From assembly GCA_946480585.1 (NCBI GenBank), contig CAMLKQ010000153.1, positions 1 through 5,685 on the forward strand: a DNA stretch of 5,685 nucleotides. Direction: 5' to 3'. The stretch is from an uncultured Kangiella sp. Lineage in GTDB: Bacteria > Pseudomonadota > Gammaproteobacteria > Enterobacterales > DSM-103792. The position numbers and the translations under genes were made by a program. The notes under the pieces were generated by a model. It saw only the letters and a program-made list of their open reading frames with translations. It was not told the DNA's origin and did not search any database. Of the stretch, positions 1 through 5,685 are shown piece by piece; position 1 is the first letter of the stretch; every line of letters starts with the position of its first letter.

Positions 1-92
1 GTTGCTGTATTCCGTGTTAGCGCTGCCGGCAATGAAGGATTCAGCGCGTGGTCAGGCTGCTTGAGCGAATCGACTTGCTGTGCCGGCGCCGT
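1..92. other. Left-edge intergenic stretch, no certain gene
   Basis: This stretch lies downstream of the leftward outer-membrane gene. On the + strand, one frame is open from the window edge to a TGA at 62-64. It could be the last 20 codons of a convergent gene ending 28 bp from the neighbour's stop, but the tail is too short to recognise. On the - strand, the frame after the neighbour's stop stays open to the edge, with no ATG or GTG and no ribosome site. No hairpin followed by a T-run is visible, so no terminator is called for the outer-membrane gene. Confidence 0.4.
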
Positions 93-1865
93 TCAGAAGC
101 TGTCCTTGATCGTGACCAGCCACTGCAGTTTGTCGAGTTCCGGGTCGGCATCGGTATTGAGCGGTGCGGCCAGGTCGAGGTGCAGCACGGTCTGCTTGCC
201 TGGCCGCTCATTGCCGGTGCGGGTCGGTGTCAGCCGCAAGCCGAAACCGACATCGCGCAGCCAGCCGCCGTTGTAACCATTGTCCTTGCCATCGAACCAG
301 GCGCGGCCGACGTCGGCGAATACGGCGGCGCCAACATCGAACAGTGACAGCACTTCGGTAAACAAATAGAAGCGTTCTTCCAACGTCAGTAGCGCCATGC
401 GGTCGCCCATCTGATAGCGGGTCGGGTAACCGCGCAGGCCGTTGTCGCCACCGAGGGTGATTGGTTCATCGACAAACAGATTGCGGCCGTGCTGCAGTTG
501 CAGCGAGGCATAAAACTGGTGCGAACTGAAATCGCCTTGATAATAGCGAAGACGCAGGTCACTGCGCTGATCGATCACCTGCTCACTGTCATGACGGCCG
601 TTCAAGCCGCCGGACAGGAACATGACCTTGTCGTCGTCGACGAGGTAATAACGCTCAGCGGCGAGCTGATAAAACCAGGCTTCATCGGTTGAACCGAGTG
701 CGTCATCGGCGCGGCCGAAGCGCAGCACGGTTGTCCAGCCGGTGTTGATGTCTTCGGTGCGCCGCATCTGGTTGATGTTGACGGCTTTGACGAAACTGTC
801 ATGCACGCGCTGCCATTCCAGCCAGCCGTAACGGTAATGGCGATCAGCGGGAAACGGTTGCTCTGCCACCGTGTCGTCATTGGGTCGGAATTGGCTGCGC
901 TCATCGCTGATACCGAACCGCCAGCGCTGAGTTTCATCATCGATCAATCCACGCGACCAGCCGCCAAATACTCCATGGCTTTCTTCTTCGTGCTCAAACG
1001 ACTGGATTTCTTCGTCGCGGAAATTGAGCGTGTCGGTACGCAAGTTACGGTGGGTCAGAACACCACCGGCCCAAGGCGTTTCCAGCGAGAAGAAGGGCCG
1101 GTACAGCTCAAAGGCGTGGCTCTGGCCATCGTCGTTATCGGTGTATTCCAGATCCAGCACGCTGCGGGTGTTGCCGAAGTTCGGATCGCGATAACCGAAC
1201 ATGGTGCCGGTGCGTTCGGCGTCCTGTTCGCGGACGATCTGCACGGCGCGACCAGTGCCGAGGAAGTTGCTGTCTTTGAAGCCGAGCCGGGTGCTGTTGT
1301 CGCCGCCGCTGCGTGAAAAGCCGACGTCGGGGACCAAGGTCCAGACGTCTTTGACGCGCACTTCCAGATCGACTTTGTCCAGACATTCGCCGACCGGCCG
1401 GATGTCGGCGCCGCGCAGGTAGCGGCGGGTGCGCAGCACCCGTTCCGATTCGGCCATGCGGGTGACCCGGAACGGCTCGCCGGTTTCGAACAGCAGATCG
1501 TCGCGGATGACTTCGGTGTCGGTCGGGATGTGCCAGTCGTTGACCAGCCGGAACAGCCAGTTGTCCTCTTCCGGTTTGCTGGTGTCGAAAATCGGGTCGA
1601 CCACGACCTGAATGTCGCCAACCGGCAGGCCACGGGCTTCAAAGGCTGCCAAGGTTTCCGGATCGGCGCCTTCCGGCGGCAACGCAAGGCAACCGTGGCT
1701 GAACAGCTGATCGGCGCTTGTCTCCGGCTGGTCGGCGCCCACTGCGACCGAAGTCGTCGAGTTGGCAGCATCCGGTTCAGGTGCGCCGTCGGCGGCTTGC
1801 GCGGTCGACACCGCAAGCGCCGGTACGAGGGCGATGAGACAGAGGCGAGAAAACTGAAACGGCAC
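93..1865 (-). CDS. Omp85/BamA-TamA superfamily outer-membrane protein, single POTRA
   Basis: The product is a 590-residue secreted outer-membrane beta-barrel protein; its substrate is unknown. From the GTG at 1865, residues 1-24 form a signal peptide (basic start, hydrophobic core, cleavage after AQA). A low-complexity linker follows. Residues about 84-174 read as one POTRA domain, in the order strand, helix, helix, strand, strand, with about 20 extra residues after the first strand. The rest is barrel, rich in alternating aromatic and polar residues. It holds the Omp85 loop-6 motif LRGY at 477-480 (Arg478), the FxDxG motif at 516-520, and a terminal Phe, as in proteins assembled by the Bam machinery. 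The mature chain has only two cysteines, 59 and 161, both on the periplasmic side, so a disulfide is possible. The frame stays open upstream to 2093, but that start would overlap folP and bury the signal peptide. BamA has five POTRAs and TamA three, so this is neither. Function is inferred only at superfamily level: protein or lipid insertion, or transport. Confidence 0.88.
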   Translation of the reverse strand: MPFQFSRLCLIALVPALAVSTAQAADGAPEPDAANSTTSVAVGADQPETSADQLFSHGCLALPPEGADPETLAAFEARGLPVGDIQVVVDPIFDTSKPEEDNWLFRLVNDWHIPTDTEVIRDDLLFETGEPFRVTRMAESERVLRTRRYLRGADIRPVGECLDKVDLEVRVKDVWTLVPDVGFSRSGGDNSTRLGFKDSNFLGTGRAVQIVREQDAERTGTMFGYRDPNFGNTRSVLDLEYTDNDDGQSHAFELYRPFFSLETPWAGGVLTHRNLRTDTLNFRDEEIQSFEHEEESHGVFGGWSRGLIDDETQRWRFGISDERSQFRPNDDTVAEQPFPADRHYRYGWLEWQRVHDSFVKAVNINQMRRTEDINTGWTTVLRFGRADDALGSTDEAWFYQLAAERYYLVDDDKVMFLSGGLNGRHDSEQVIDQRSDLRLRYYQGDFSSHQFYASLQLQHGRNLFVDEPITLGGDNGLRGYPTRYQMGDRMALLTLEERFYLFTEVLSLFDVGAAVFADVGRAWFDGKDNGYNGGWLRDVGFGLRLTPTRTGNERPGKQTVLHLDLAAPLNTDADPELDKLQWLVTIKDSF

Positions 1866-1876
1866 GCCGACAACGA

Positions 1877-1882
1877 CTCCTT
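1877..1882 (-). promoter_or_regulatory. Ribosome binding site supporting the GTG start of the Omp85-like gene
   Basis: On the - strand AAGGAG lies 11 nt upstream of the GTG at 1865-1863. The spacing is slightly long, but no other start codon lies between the site and the signal peptide. The match therefore decides the start: codons just upstream in frame are GTC and GTT, which do not initiate. Confidence 0.6.
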
Positions 1883-1935
1883 GCAGATGGGTGAGGGCCA
1901 CTCGTTTCGCTGCGCTTCGGCCTGATGCGTTACCG

Positions 1936-1964
1936 AGTATATGCAGCCGTTTCGCGCTTGTCGC
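1936..1964 (-). promoter_or_regulatory. Putative sigma-70 promoter of the Omp85-like gene
   Basis: On the - strand a -10 box TATACT (1941-1936, five of six consensus bases) lies 17 bp downstream of GCGACA (1964-1959, four of six to TTGACA). Transcription would start near 1929 and leave a leader of about 65 nt. This is read by eye from consensus and spacing only. It is back to back with the folP promoter. Confidence 0.45.
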
Positions 1965-1967
1965 GAC
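1960..1967. repeat. 8-bp perfect palindrome between the divergent promoters
   Basis: GTCGCGAC reads the same on both strands. It overlaps the putative -35 box of the leftward promoter and lies about 17 bp upstream of the folP -10 box. A protein bound here could affect both directions. An 8-bp palindrome is common by chance in GC-rich DNA, so the operator role is only a suggestion. Confidence 0.2.
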
Positions 1968-1981
1968 CCGGCAGCTGGCAG

Positions 1982-1990
1982 TGCGATAAT
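1982..1990 (+). promoter_or_regulatory. Putative extended -10 promoter of folP-glmM
   Basis: TGCGATAAT matches the extended -10 pattern TGN followed by a TATAAT-like hexamer (GATAAT, five of six). No good -35 hexamer stands at 16-18 bp; the nearest, TTGTCG at 1958-1963, is 21 bp away. Extended -10 promoters often tolerate a weak -35 box. Transcription would start near 1997, giving a leader of about 30 nt before the folP ATG. It is the only plausible rightward promoter seen in the intergenic space. Confidence 0.45.
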
Positions 1991-1995
1991 GCCCG

Positions 1996-2007
1996 GCCAA
2001 GCTTGGC
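1996..2007. repeat. 12-bp perfect palindrome at the predicted folP transcription start
   Basis: GCCAAGCTTGGC is a perfect inverted repeat with no spacer and does not extend further. It begins 5 bp after the folP -10 box, so it straddles the predicted start point. That is a usual place for a repressor operator. It has no loop, so it would make a poor RNA hairpin. No regulator is encoded beside it in the window. Confidence 0.4.
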
Positions 2008-2025
2008 GAAATATGAAGCGAATCG

Positions 2026-2868
2026 ATGACCGCAACCGATTTCCGCTGGCCGCGCAGCGGGACACCGCTGCTGATGGCCATTCTCAATGTCACGCCGGAC
2101 TCGTTTTCGGACGGTGGCCGTTATGCGGCGCTTGCATTGCTCCGCCCACGCCTTGAACAGCTGCTGACCGATGGCGCTGACATCATCGACATCGGCGGCG
2201 AGTCCACCCGGCCCGGTGCCGAGCCGGTCAGCGTCCAACAGGAGCTGGATCGGGTCATGCCGGCGATTGAGCAGGCGGTGGCACTCGGCGCGCGGGTGTC
2301 GGTCGACAGCCGCCACCCAGAAGTCATGGCGGCGGCGCTGGGGGCCGGCGCCGCCATCATCAATGACGTCAATGCCTTGCGGGCGCCGGGCGCCATTGAG
2401 TTGGTCAGTCGCTATCAGCCAGCTGTCTGTCTGATGCACATGCAGGGCGAACCACGCTCGATGCAGCAGCAGCCGCAGTACCGGGATGTGGTGCGGGAAG
2501 TGCGCGAGTTCCTGTTGCAGCGCGCCGCAAGCTGCCGGGAAGCCGGGTTGCCGGCCGAGAAAATTTGTCTGGACCCGGGATTTGGTTTCGGTAAGAGTGC
2601 CAGCCACAATTTGCAGCTGCTGCACGCGCTGCCGCAGCTCGCCGCGACCGGCTATCCGGTGCTGGCCGGGCTGTCGCGAAAATCGTTGATCGGCCACATC
2701 ACCGGTGCGCCCGTGGCGGAACGCTTGGTCGGCAGTGTCGCGCTTGCCTTGCTGGCAGCGCAGCGTGGTGCCCGGGTGTTGCGGGTGCACGACGTCAAAG
2801 AAACCCAACAAGTTTTGCAGTTATGGCTGGCAATGGAAGCACAAGGACAGCCATCCCAACAGGAGTGA
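2026..2868 (+). CDS. folP: Dihydropteroate synthase
   Basis: FolP condenses 4-aminobenzoate with 6-hydroxymethyl-7,8-dihydropterin diphosphate to give 7,8-dihydropteroate in cytoplasmic folate synthesis; it is the sulfonamide target. At 280 residues it matches the usual length. Family signatures in order are ILNVTPDSFSDGG at 19-31 (metal/diphosphate Asn21), ESTRPG at 59-64, VDS at 93-95, IND at 112-114, LMHMQG at 136-141, DPGFGFGK at 183-190 (pterin-binding Asp183), SRKS at 217-220 (Lys219) and RVHD at 253-256. Phe27 and Pro63, equivalent to E. coli Phe28 and Pro64 where resistance changes occur, are unchanged, so a sulfonamide-sensitive enzyme is expected. Asp94 is followed by Ser rather than the Thr of E. 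coli, a mild change. The ATG at 2026 leaves 18 residues before the first motif, like E. coli. Its upstream ribosome site is weak (GAAGCG). It is the first gene of a unit with glmM, 9 nt away. Confidence 0.97.
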   Translation: MTATDFRWPRSGTPLLMAILNVTPDSFSDGGRYAALALLRPRLEQLLTDGADIIDIGGESTRPGAEPVSVQQELDRVMPAIEQAVALGARVSVDSRHPEVMAAALGAGAAIINDVNALRAPGAIELVSRYQPAVCLMHMQGEPRSMQQQPQYRDVVREVREFLLQRAASCREAGLPAEKICLDPGFGFGKSASHNLQLLHALPQLAATGYPVLAGLSRKSLIGHITGAPVAERLVGSVALALLAAQRGARVLRVHDVKETQQVLQLWLAMEAQGQPSQQE

Positions 2869-2877
2869 AGCAGGAAG
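2861..2877 (+). promoter_or_regulatory. Ribosome binding region of glmM overlapping the folP stop
   Basis: AGGAG at 2861-2865 lies in the last codons of folP, 12 nt before the glmM ATG. A second purine tract, AGGAAG at 2872-2877, abuts that ATG. One is slightly far and the other slightly close. With only 9 nt between the genes, translational coupling to folP is likely. Confidence 0.5.
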
Positions 2878-4212
2878 ATGAGCAAGCGTAAGTATTTCGG
2901 CACCGATGGTGTGCGCGGCAAAGTCGGCGAGTTTCCGATCAACCCGGAATTCGTCATGAAGCTGGGTTGGGCAGCCGGCAAGGTGCTCGCCAATGGCAGC
3001 GGTAGCAAGGTGCTGATCGGCAAGGACACCCGCACCTCCGGTTACATGTTCGAAGCGGCGCTGGAAGCGGGCCTCTCGGCCGCCGGTGTGGAAGCGCACA
3101 TGCTCGGGCCGATGCCGACCCCCGCCATCGCCTACCTGACCCGCACCTTGCGGGCCCAAGCTGGTATTGTCATTTCGGCTTCGCACAATCCGTACTACGA
3201 CAACGGCATCAAATTCTTCTCGGCGGACGGATTCAAATTGCCGGATGAGGTCGAGGCACGCATCGAAGCCATGCTCGATGAGCCGATGACCACGGTCGAT
3301 TCCGCGTTGCTCGGCCGCGCACGCCGGGTCAGCGAAGCCACAGGTCGTTACATCGAATTCTGCAAGGCCACCGTTGCCAACAACCTGACCCTGCGTGGCC
3401 TGAAAGTCGTGGTCGATTGCGCCCATGGTGCGACCTACAAAGTGGCGCCGGCCGTGCTCGAAGAATTGGGCGCCGAGGTGTTTGCCATCGGCGATGAGCC
3501 GAACGGTCTCAACATCAATGACAAGGTCGGTGCAACGGCACCGGCGCTGCTGGCCGAAACTGTCGTCACACGCGGCGCCGATGTCGGCGTGGCGCTTGAT
3601 GGTGACGGCGATCGTTTGATCATGGTCGATCACAAAGGTGAAGTCGTCGACGGCGACGAGATCTTGTTCGTCATCGCCCGCGATGCGCTGCGCCGCGGCA
3701 AACTGTCGGGCGGTGTGGTGGGTACCGTGATGAGCAATCTCGGTTTGGAGGTTGCGCTGCGCGAACTCGGTATCGGCTTTGGCCGCGCCAAAGTGGGCGA
3801 CCGCTATGTGCTGGAAATGATGCAGGAAAAAGGCTGGCTGCTCGGTGGCGAGTCGTCCGGCCACATTGTTTGCCTCGACAAGACCACCTCGGGCGACGGC
3901 ATCGTGTCGGCGTTGCAGGTGTTGTCGGCGATGGTGCAGAACGGTGTCAGCCTGCACGATTTGAAACACGGCATGCAGAAGTTTCCGCAGACCTTGATCA
4001 ACGTGCCGCTGAAGGCGGGCAGCAGACCGATGGACGCCGATGCCGTCAAACAGGCGGTGCGTCAGGTTGAGCAGGAGTTGGGTGATACCGGTCGTGTGCT
4101 GCTGCGGCCCTCCGGCACCGAACCGCTCATCCGGGTCATGGTAGAAGGTCGTGATGCCGCACAGGTCAAACGCTGTGCCGAGCAAATCGCGGCGGCGGTG
4201 CGTTCGGTTTGA
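2878..4212 (+). CDS. glmM: Phosphoglucosamine mutase
   Basis: GlmM interconverts glucosamine-6-phosphate and glucosamine-1-phosphate, the step that feeds UDP-GlcNAc synthesis by GlmU for peptidoglycan and LPS; it acts in the cytoplasm and is usually essential. The 444 residues align with E. coli GlmM (445) almost from end to end, starting with the same KYFGTDG block, which fixes the ATG. The catalytic phosphoserine is Ser102 in ISASHNP (99-105). The magnesium loop is DGDGD at 241-245 (Asp241, 243, 245). The sugar-specificity loop GGESSGH is at 323-329, and the phosphate-binding loop RPSGTEP at 410-416. All key residues are present, so the enzyme should be active; GlmM is known to need phosphorylation at the active serine. 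It follows folP by 9 nt and a terminator begins about 12 nt after its stop, so it is the last gene of the unit. secG, its usual E. coli neighbour, is not there. Confidence 0.98.
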   Translation: MSKRKYFGTDGVRGKVGEFPINPEFVMKLGWAAGKVLANGSGSKVLIGKDTRTSGYMFEAALEAGLSAAGVEAHMLGPMPTPAIAYLTRTLRAQAGIVISASHNPYYDNGIKFFSADGFKLPDEVEARIEAMLDEPMTTVDSALLGRARRVSEATGRYIEFCKATVANNLTLRGLKVVVDCAHGATYKVAPAVLEELGAEVFAIGDEPNGLNINDKVGATAPALLAETVVTRGADVGVALDGDGDRLIMVDHKGEVVDGDEILFVIARDALRRGKLSGGVVGTVMSNLGLEVALRELGIGFGRAKVGDRYVLEMMQEKGWLLGGESSGHIVCLDKTTSGDGIVSALQVLSAMVQNGVSLHDLKHGMQKFPQTLINVPLKAGSRPMDADAVKQAVRQVEQELGDTGRVLLRPSGTEPLIRVMVEGRDAAQVKRCAEQIAAAVRSV

Positions 4213-4224
4213 TCCGGGCAACGG

Positions 4225-4256
4225 ATAAAAAACGCGCCATCTGGCGCGTTTTTTAT
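4225..4256. terminator. Bidirectional intrinsic terminator between glmM and the convergent GGDEF-EAL gene
   Basis: A hairpin with a 14-bp stem (4225-4238 paired with 4243-4256) closes on a 4-nt loop. Its core is ACGCGCC/GGCGCGT, flanked by six A on the left and six T on the right. Each strand therefore ends its hairpin with a T-run, and it can stop transcription from both sides. The TAA stop of the leftward gene (4255-4253) lies inside the stem. Confidence 0.93.
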
Positions 4257-5685
4257 ACCCGCAAACCAACGCCGGTCTGTTGCAACCAATGCAGGAACTC
4301 ATCGGCCGGAACCGGTCGGCTGAAGTGATATCCCTGGCCACGATCACAGTTCCAATCGCGCAACAACAGCGCTTGCTCGCGGGTTTCGATGCCTTCTGCC
4401 ACCACCTGCAAGCCGAGGTTGTGGCCCAGCTCGATGGTGGATCGGACAATCGCGGCATCGTCGCCGTCAGCGCGCAACTGCCGAATGAAAGCCTGATCGA
4501 TCTTCAGTTCCTGAACCGGCAGTTTTTTCAGATAGGCCAGTGAGGAGTAGCCGGTACCGAAATCATCGATGGCCAATTTGATGCCAAGTGCCCGCAGCTG
4601 TTCGAGCAGCGCCATCGCCCGTTCCGGTTCTTCAATAAAGCCACTTTCGGTCACTTCGAGGCCAAGGCACTCCGCCGAAACGGTGCTGCGTTCGAGGCTT
4701 TCGGCCAGAAAATCGCGCAGGCTCTCATCGAGCAGGTCGTGCGCGGAAATGTTGACGGCAATGTGCATCCGGACGCCTTGCTGTTGCCATTCGCGTGCCT
4801 GGCTGAGGGCTCGGGCAATGATCCAGCGGGTCAGCCGCTTGATGTCACCGGTTTGCTCGGCGAACGGAATGAAGTCGGCCGGTGGAATGAAGCCACGGGT
4901 CGGATGTTGCCAGCGCACCAAGGCCTCGCAGTAGTGGTGGTCGCCACCCTGTAGATTGATTTTCGGTTGGTAAAACAACCGCAATTCATTTTCGGCAACG
5001 GCGCGGCGCAAATCGCCGAGCAAGGACAGGTGCTCGGCGCGAAATGGCTGCAGCGACGGATCAAATCGGACGATGTGACGACGCTGCTGGCGGCTGTAGT
5101 AGAGCGCGACATCGACGGCACGGAGCAGCGCGCTGGTCTGTTTGCCGTCATCCGGCGCCACGGCATAACCGAGACTGACACGCAGATCGACAGTCTGGCC
5201 GCCAGCAACAAACGGCAACTGCATGACACTGACCAGCTGCTCAGCTAACGCGCGGCCAGCGCGATCACCCGCTTCCGCTAGCAAGATGGCAAATTCGTCA
5301 GCACCCACCCGTGCCAAGATCGCCCCGCTCGGCAATTGGCTCTGCAGGCGTTCACCTGCTGCACGCAGCAACTCATCGCCCAGCGCATGGCCAAGTGTGT
5401 TGTTGATGAGCTTGAACCGATCAAGGTCGAGCAGCAAAACGGCGCATGGTGCTGCGTTGCCGAGCAAGCGGGTCAATTGCTCGGTGAAATAGGTGCGATT
5501 GGGTAGCGTCGTCAGCGGGTCGCGATACGCCAAATCCAGAATTTGCTGCTCGCGGCTGGCAATGGTTTCGCGCATGGTGTTAAACGCTTGCGCCAAGTCT
5601 CCGATTTCGTCCTGCCGATGGATAACTTCATCGACCGCATAATCGCCAGCCTGCATACGATGCGCGGCCGTTTGCAATTGCTGCA
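4253..5685 (-). CDS. HAMP-GGDEF-EAL cyclic-di-GMP signalling protein, N-terminus beyond the window
   Basis: The protein makes and/or degrades the second messenger cyclic di-GMP. The frame stays open to the right edge, so the true start and probably a membrane-anchored sensor lie outside. Numbering from the codon at 5677 (an internal TTG), residues 1-40 are the end of a HAMP linker (DEIGDLAQAFN). The GGDEF domain spans about 46-206: metal-site Asp84, GH at 96-97, Asp101, and a signature reading GADEF (125-129) instead of GGDEF. No RxxD inhibitory site precedes it. The EAL domain spans about 215-465: EAL at 251-253, Asn309 in VNIS, Glu341, DDFGTG at 371-376, Lys392, AEGIE at 427-431 and QGY at 448-450. 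All the usual catalytic residues seem present, so phosphodiesterase activity is likely; cyclase activity is less certain. The gene is convergent with glmM and its stop lies inside the shared terminator. Its promoter is not in view. Confidence 0.95.
   Translation of the reverse strand, partial: QQLQTAAHRMQAGDYAVDEVIHRQDEIGDLAQAFNTMRETIASREQQILDLAYRDPLTTLPNRTYFTEQLTRLLGNAAPCAVLLLDLDRFKLINNTLGHALGDELLRAAGERLQSQLPSGAILARVGADEFAILLAEAGDRAGRALAEQLVSVMQLPFVAGGQTVDLRVSLGYAVAPDDGKQTSALLRAVDVALYYSRQQRRHIVRFDPSLQPFRAEHLSLLGDLRRAVAENELRLFYQPKINLQGGDHHYCEALVRWQHPTRGFIPPADFIPFAEQTGDIKRLTRWIIARALSQAREWQQQGVRMHIAVNISAHDLLDESLRDFLAESLERSTVSAECLGLEVTESGFIEEPERAMALLEQLRALGIKLAIDDFGTGYSSLAYLKKLPVQELKIDQAFIRQLRADGDDAAIVRSTIELGHNLGLQVVAEGIETREQALLLRDWNCDRGQGYHFSRPVPADEFLHWLQQTGVGLRV

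Noticed and set aside
1..276. A + strand frame whose first residues faintly resemble the end of a fibronectin type III domain (FRVSAAGNEGFSAWS)
   Set aside because: Its stop lies at 274-276, so a real gene would overlap the conserved outer-membrane gene by about 180 bp. After the first 20 codons the translation is typical antisense sequence.
801..1316. A 171-codon + strand frame inside the Omp85-like gene
   Set aside because: The opposite strand has convincing signal peptide, POTRA and barrel motifs. This frame shows no motif and starts inside the other gene without a ribosome site.
1866..2093. N-terminal extension of the Omp85-like gene to 2093
   Set aside because: It would overlap folP and both promoters and place about 76 residues before an obvious signal peptide. 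The GTG at 1865 has AAGGAG upstream and gives a normal signal peptide.
2013..2156. A small 47-codon frame starting at the ATG at 2013 and overlapping folP
   Set aside because: It lacks a good ribosome site and a recognisable product and lies mostly in folP coding sequence. It is noted only as a possible influence on folP initiation.
1930..2811. A 293-codon open frame on the - strand opposite folP
   Set aside because: It is antisense to a fully conserved dihydropteroate synthase, crosses the divergent promoter region and shows no family motif or ribosome site.
2821..4458. A 545-codon open frame on the - strand opposite glmM
   Set aside because: It lies antisense to a clearly conserved glmM, runs through the terminator and into the C-terminal end of the GGDEF-EAL gene, and its translation is rich in His, Arg and Gln with no recognisable domain. 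It is a by-product of GC-rich codon use.

Overview
The window looks like ordinary chromosomal DNA from a GC-rich gammaproteobacterium. The FolP and GlmM proteins resemble their E. coli counterparts closely along their whole length. The first gene carries outer-membrane features: a signal peptide, an Omp85 barrel and a C-terminal phenylalanine. The base composition is GC-rich by eye (not computed). I could not place the organism to genus.

Layout. Positions 1-92 are a short left-edge stretch with no certain gene. A leftward gene (93-1865) encodes a secreted outer-membrane protein of the Omp85/BamA-TamA superfamily with one recognisable POTRA domain. A 160-bp divergent control region (1866-2025) separates it from a rightward two-gene unit: folP (dihydropteroate synthase, 2026-2868), then glmM (phosphoglucosamine mutase, 2878-4212) after 9 nt. 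That unit ends in a strong, symmetrical hairpin terminator (about 4225-4256). The terminator is shared with a convergent leftward gene for a HAMP-GGDEF-EAL cyclic-di-GMP enzyme (4253-5685), whose N-terminus lies beyond the right edge.

How the genes relate. folP and glmM are a classic pair: one makes 7,8-dihydropteroate for folate, the other makes glucosamine-1-phosphate for UDP-GlcNAc, peptidoglycan and LPS. In E. coli the pair sits between ftsH and secG. Here ftsH is absent upstream, and glmM is followed directly by a terminator and a convergent gene, so the pair appears to be a separate transcription unit with its own promoter. The Omp85-like gene shares the control region, where two back-to-back promoters and two short perfect palindromes can be seen. 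The cyclic-di-GMP gene has no evident functional link to the others.

I found no mobile element, CRISPR array, RNA gene or clearly novel multi-gene system. The points most worth a second look are the single-POTRA Omp85 protein, the palindromes in the divergent control region, the uncoupling of folP-glmM from ftsH/secG, and the altered GGDEF motif.
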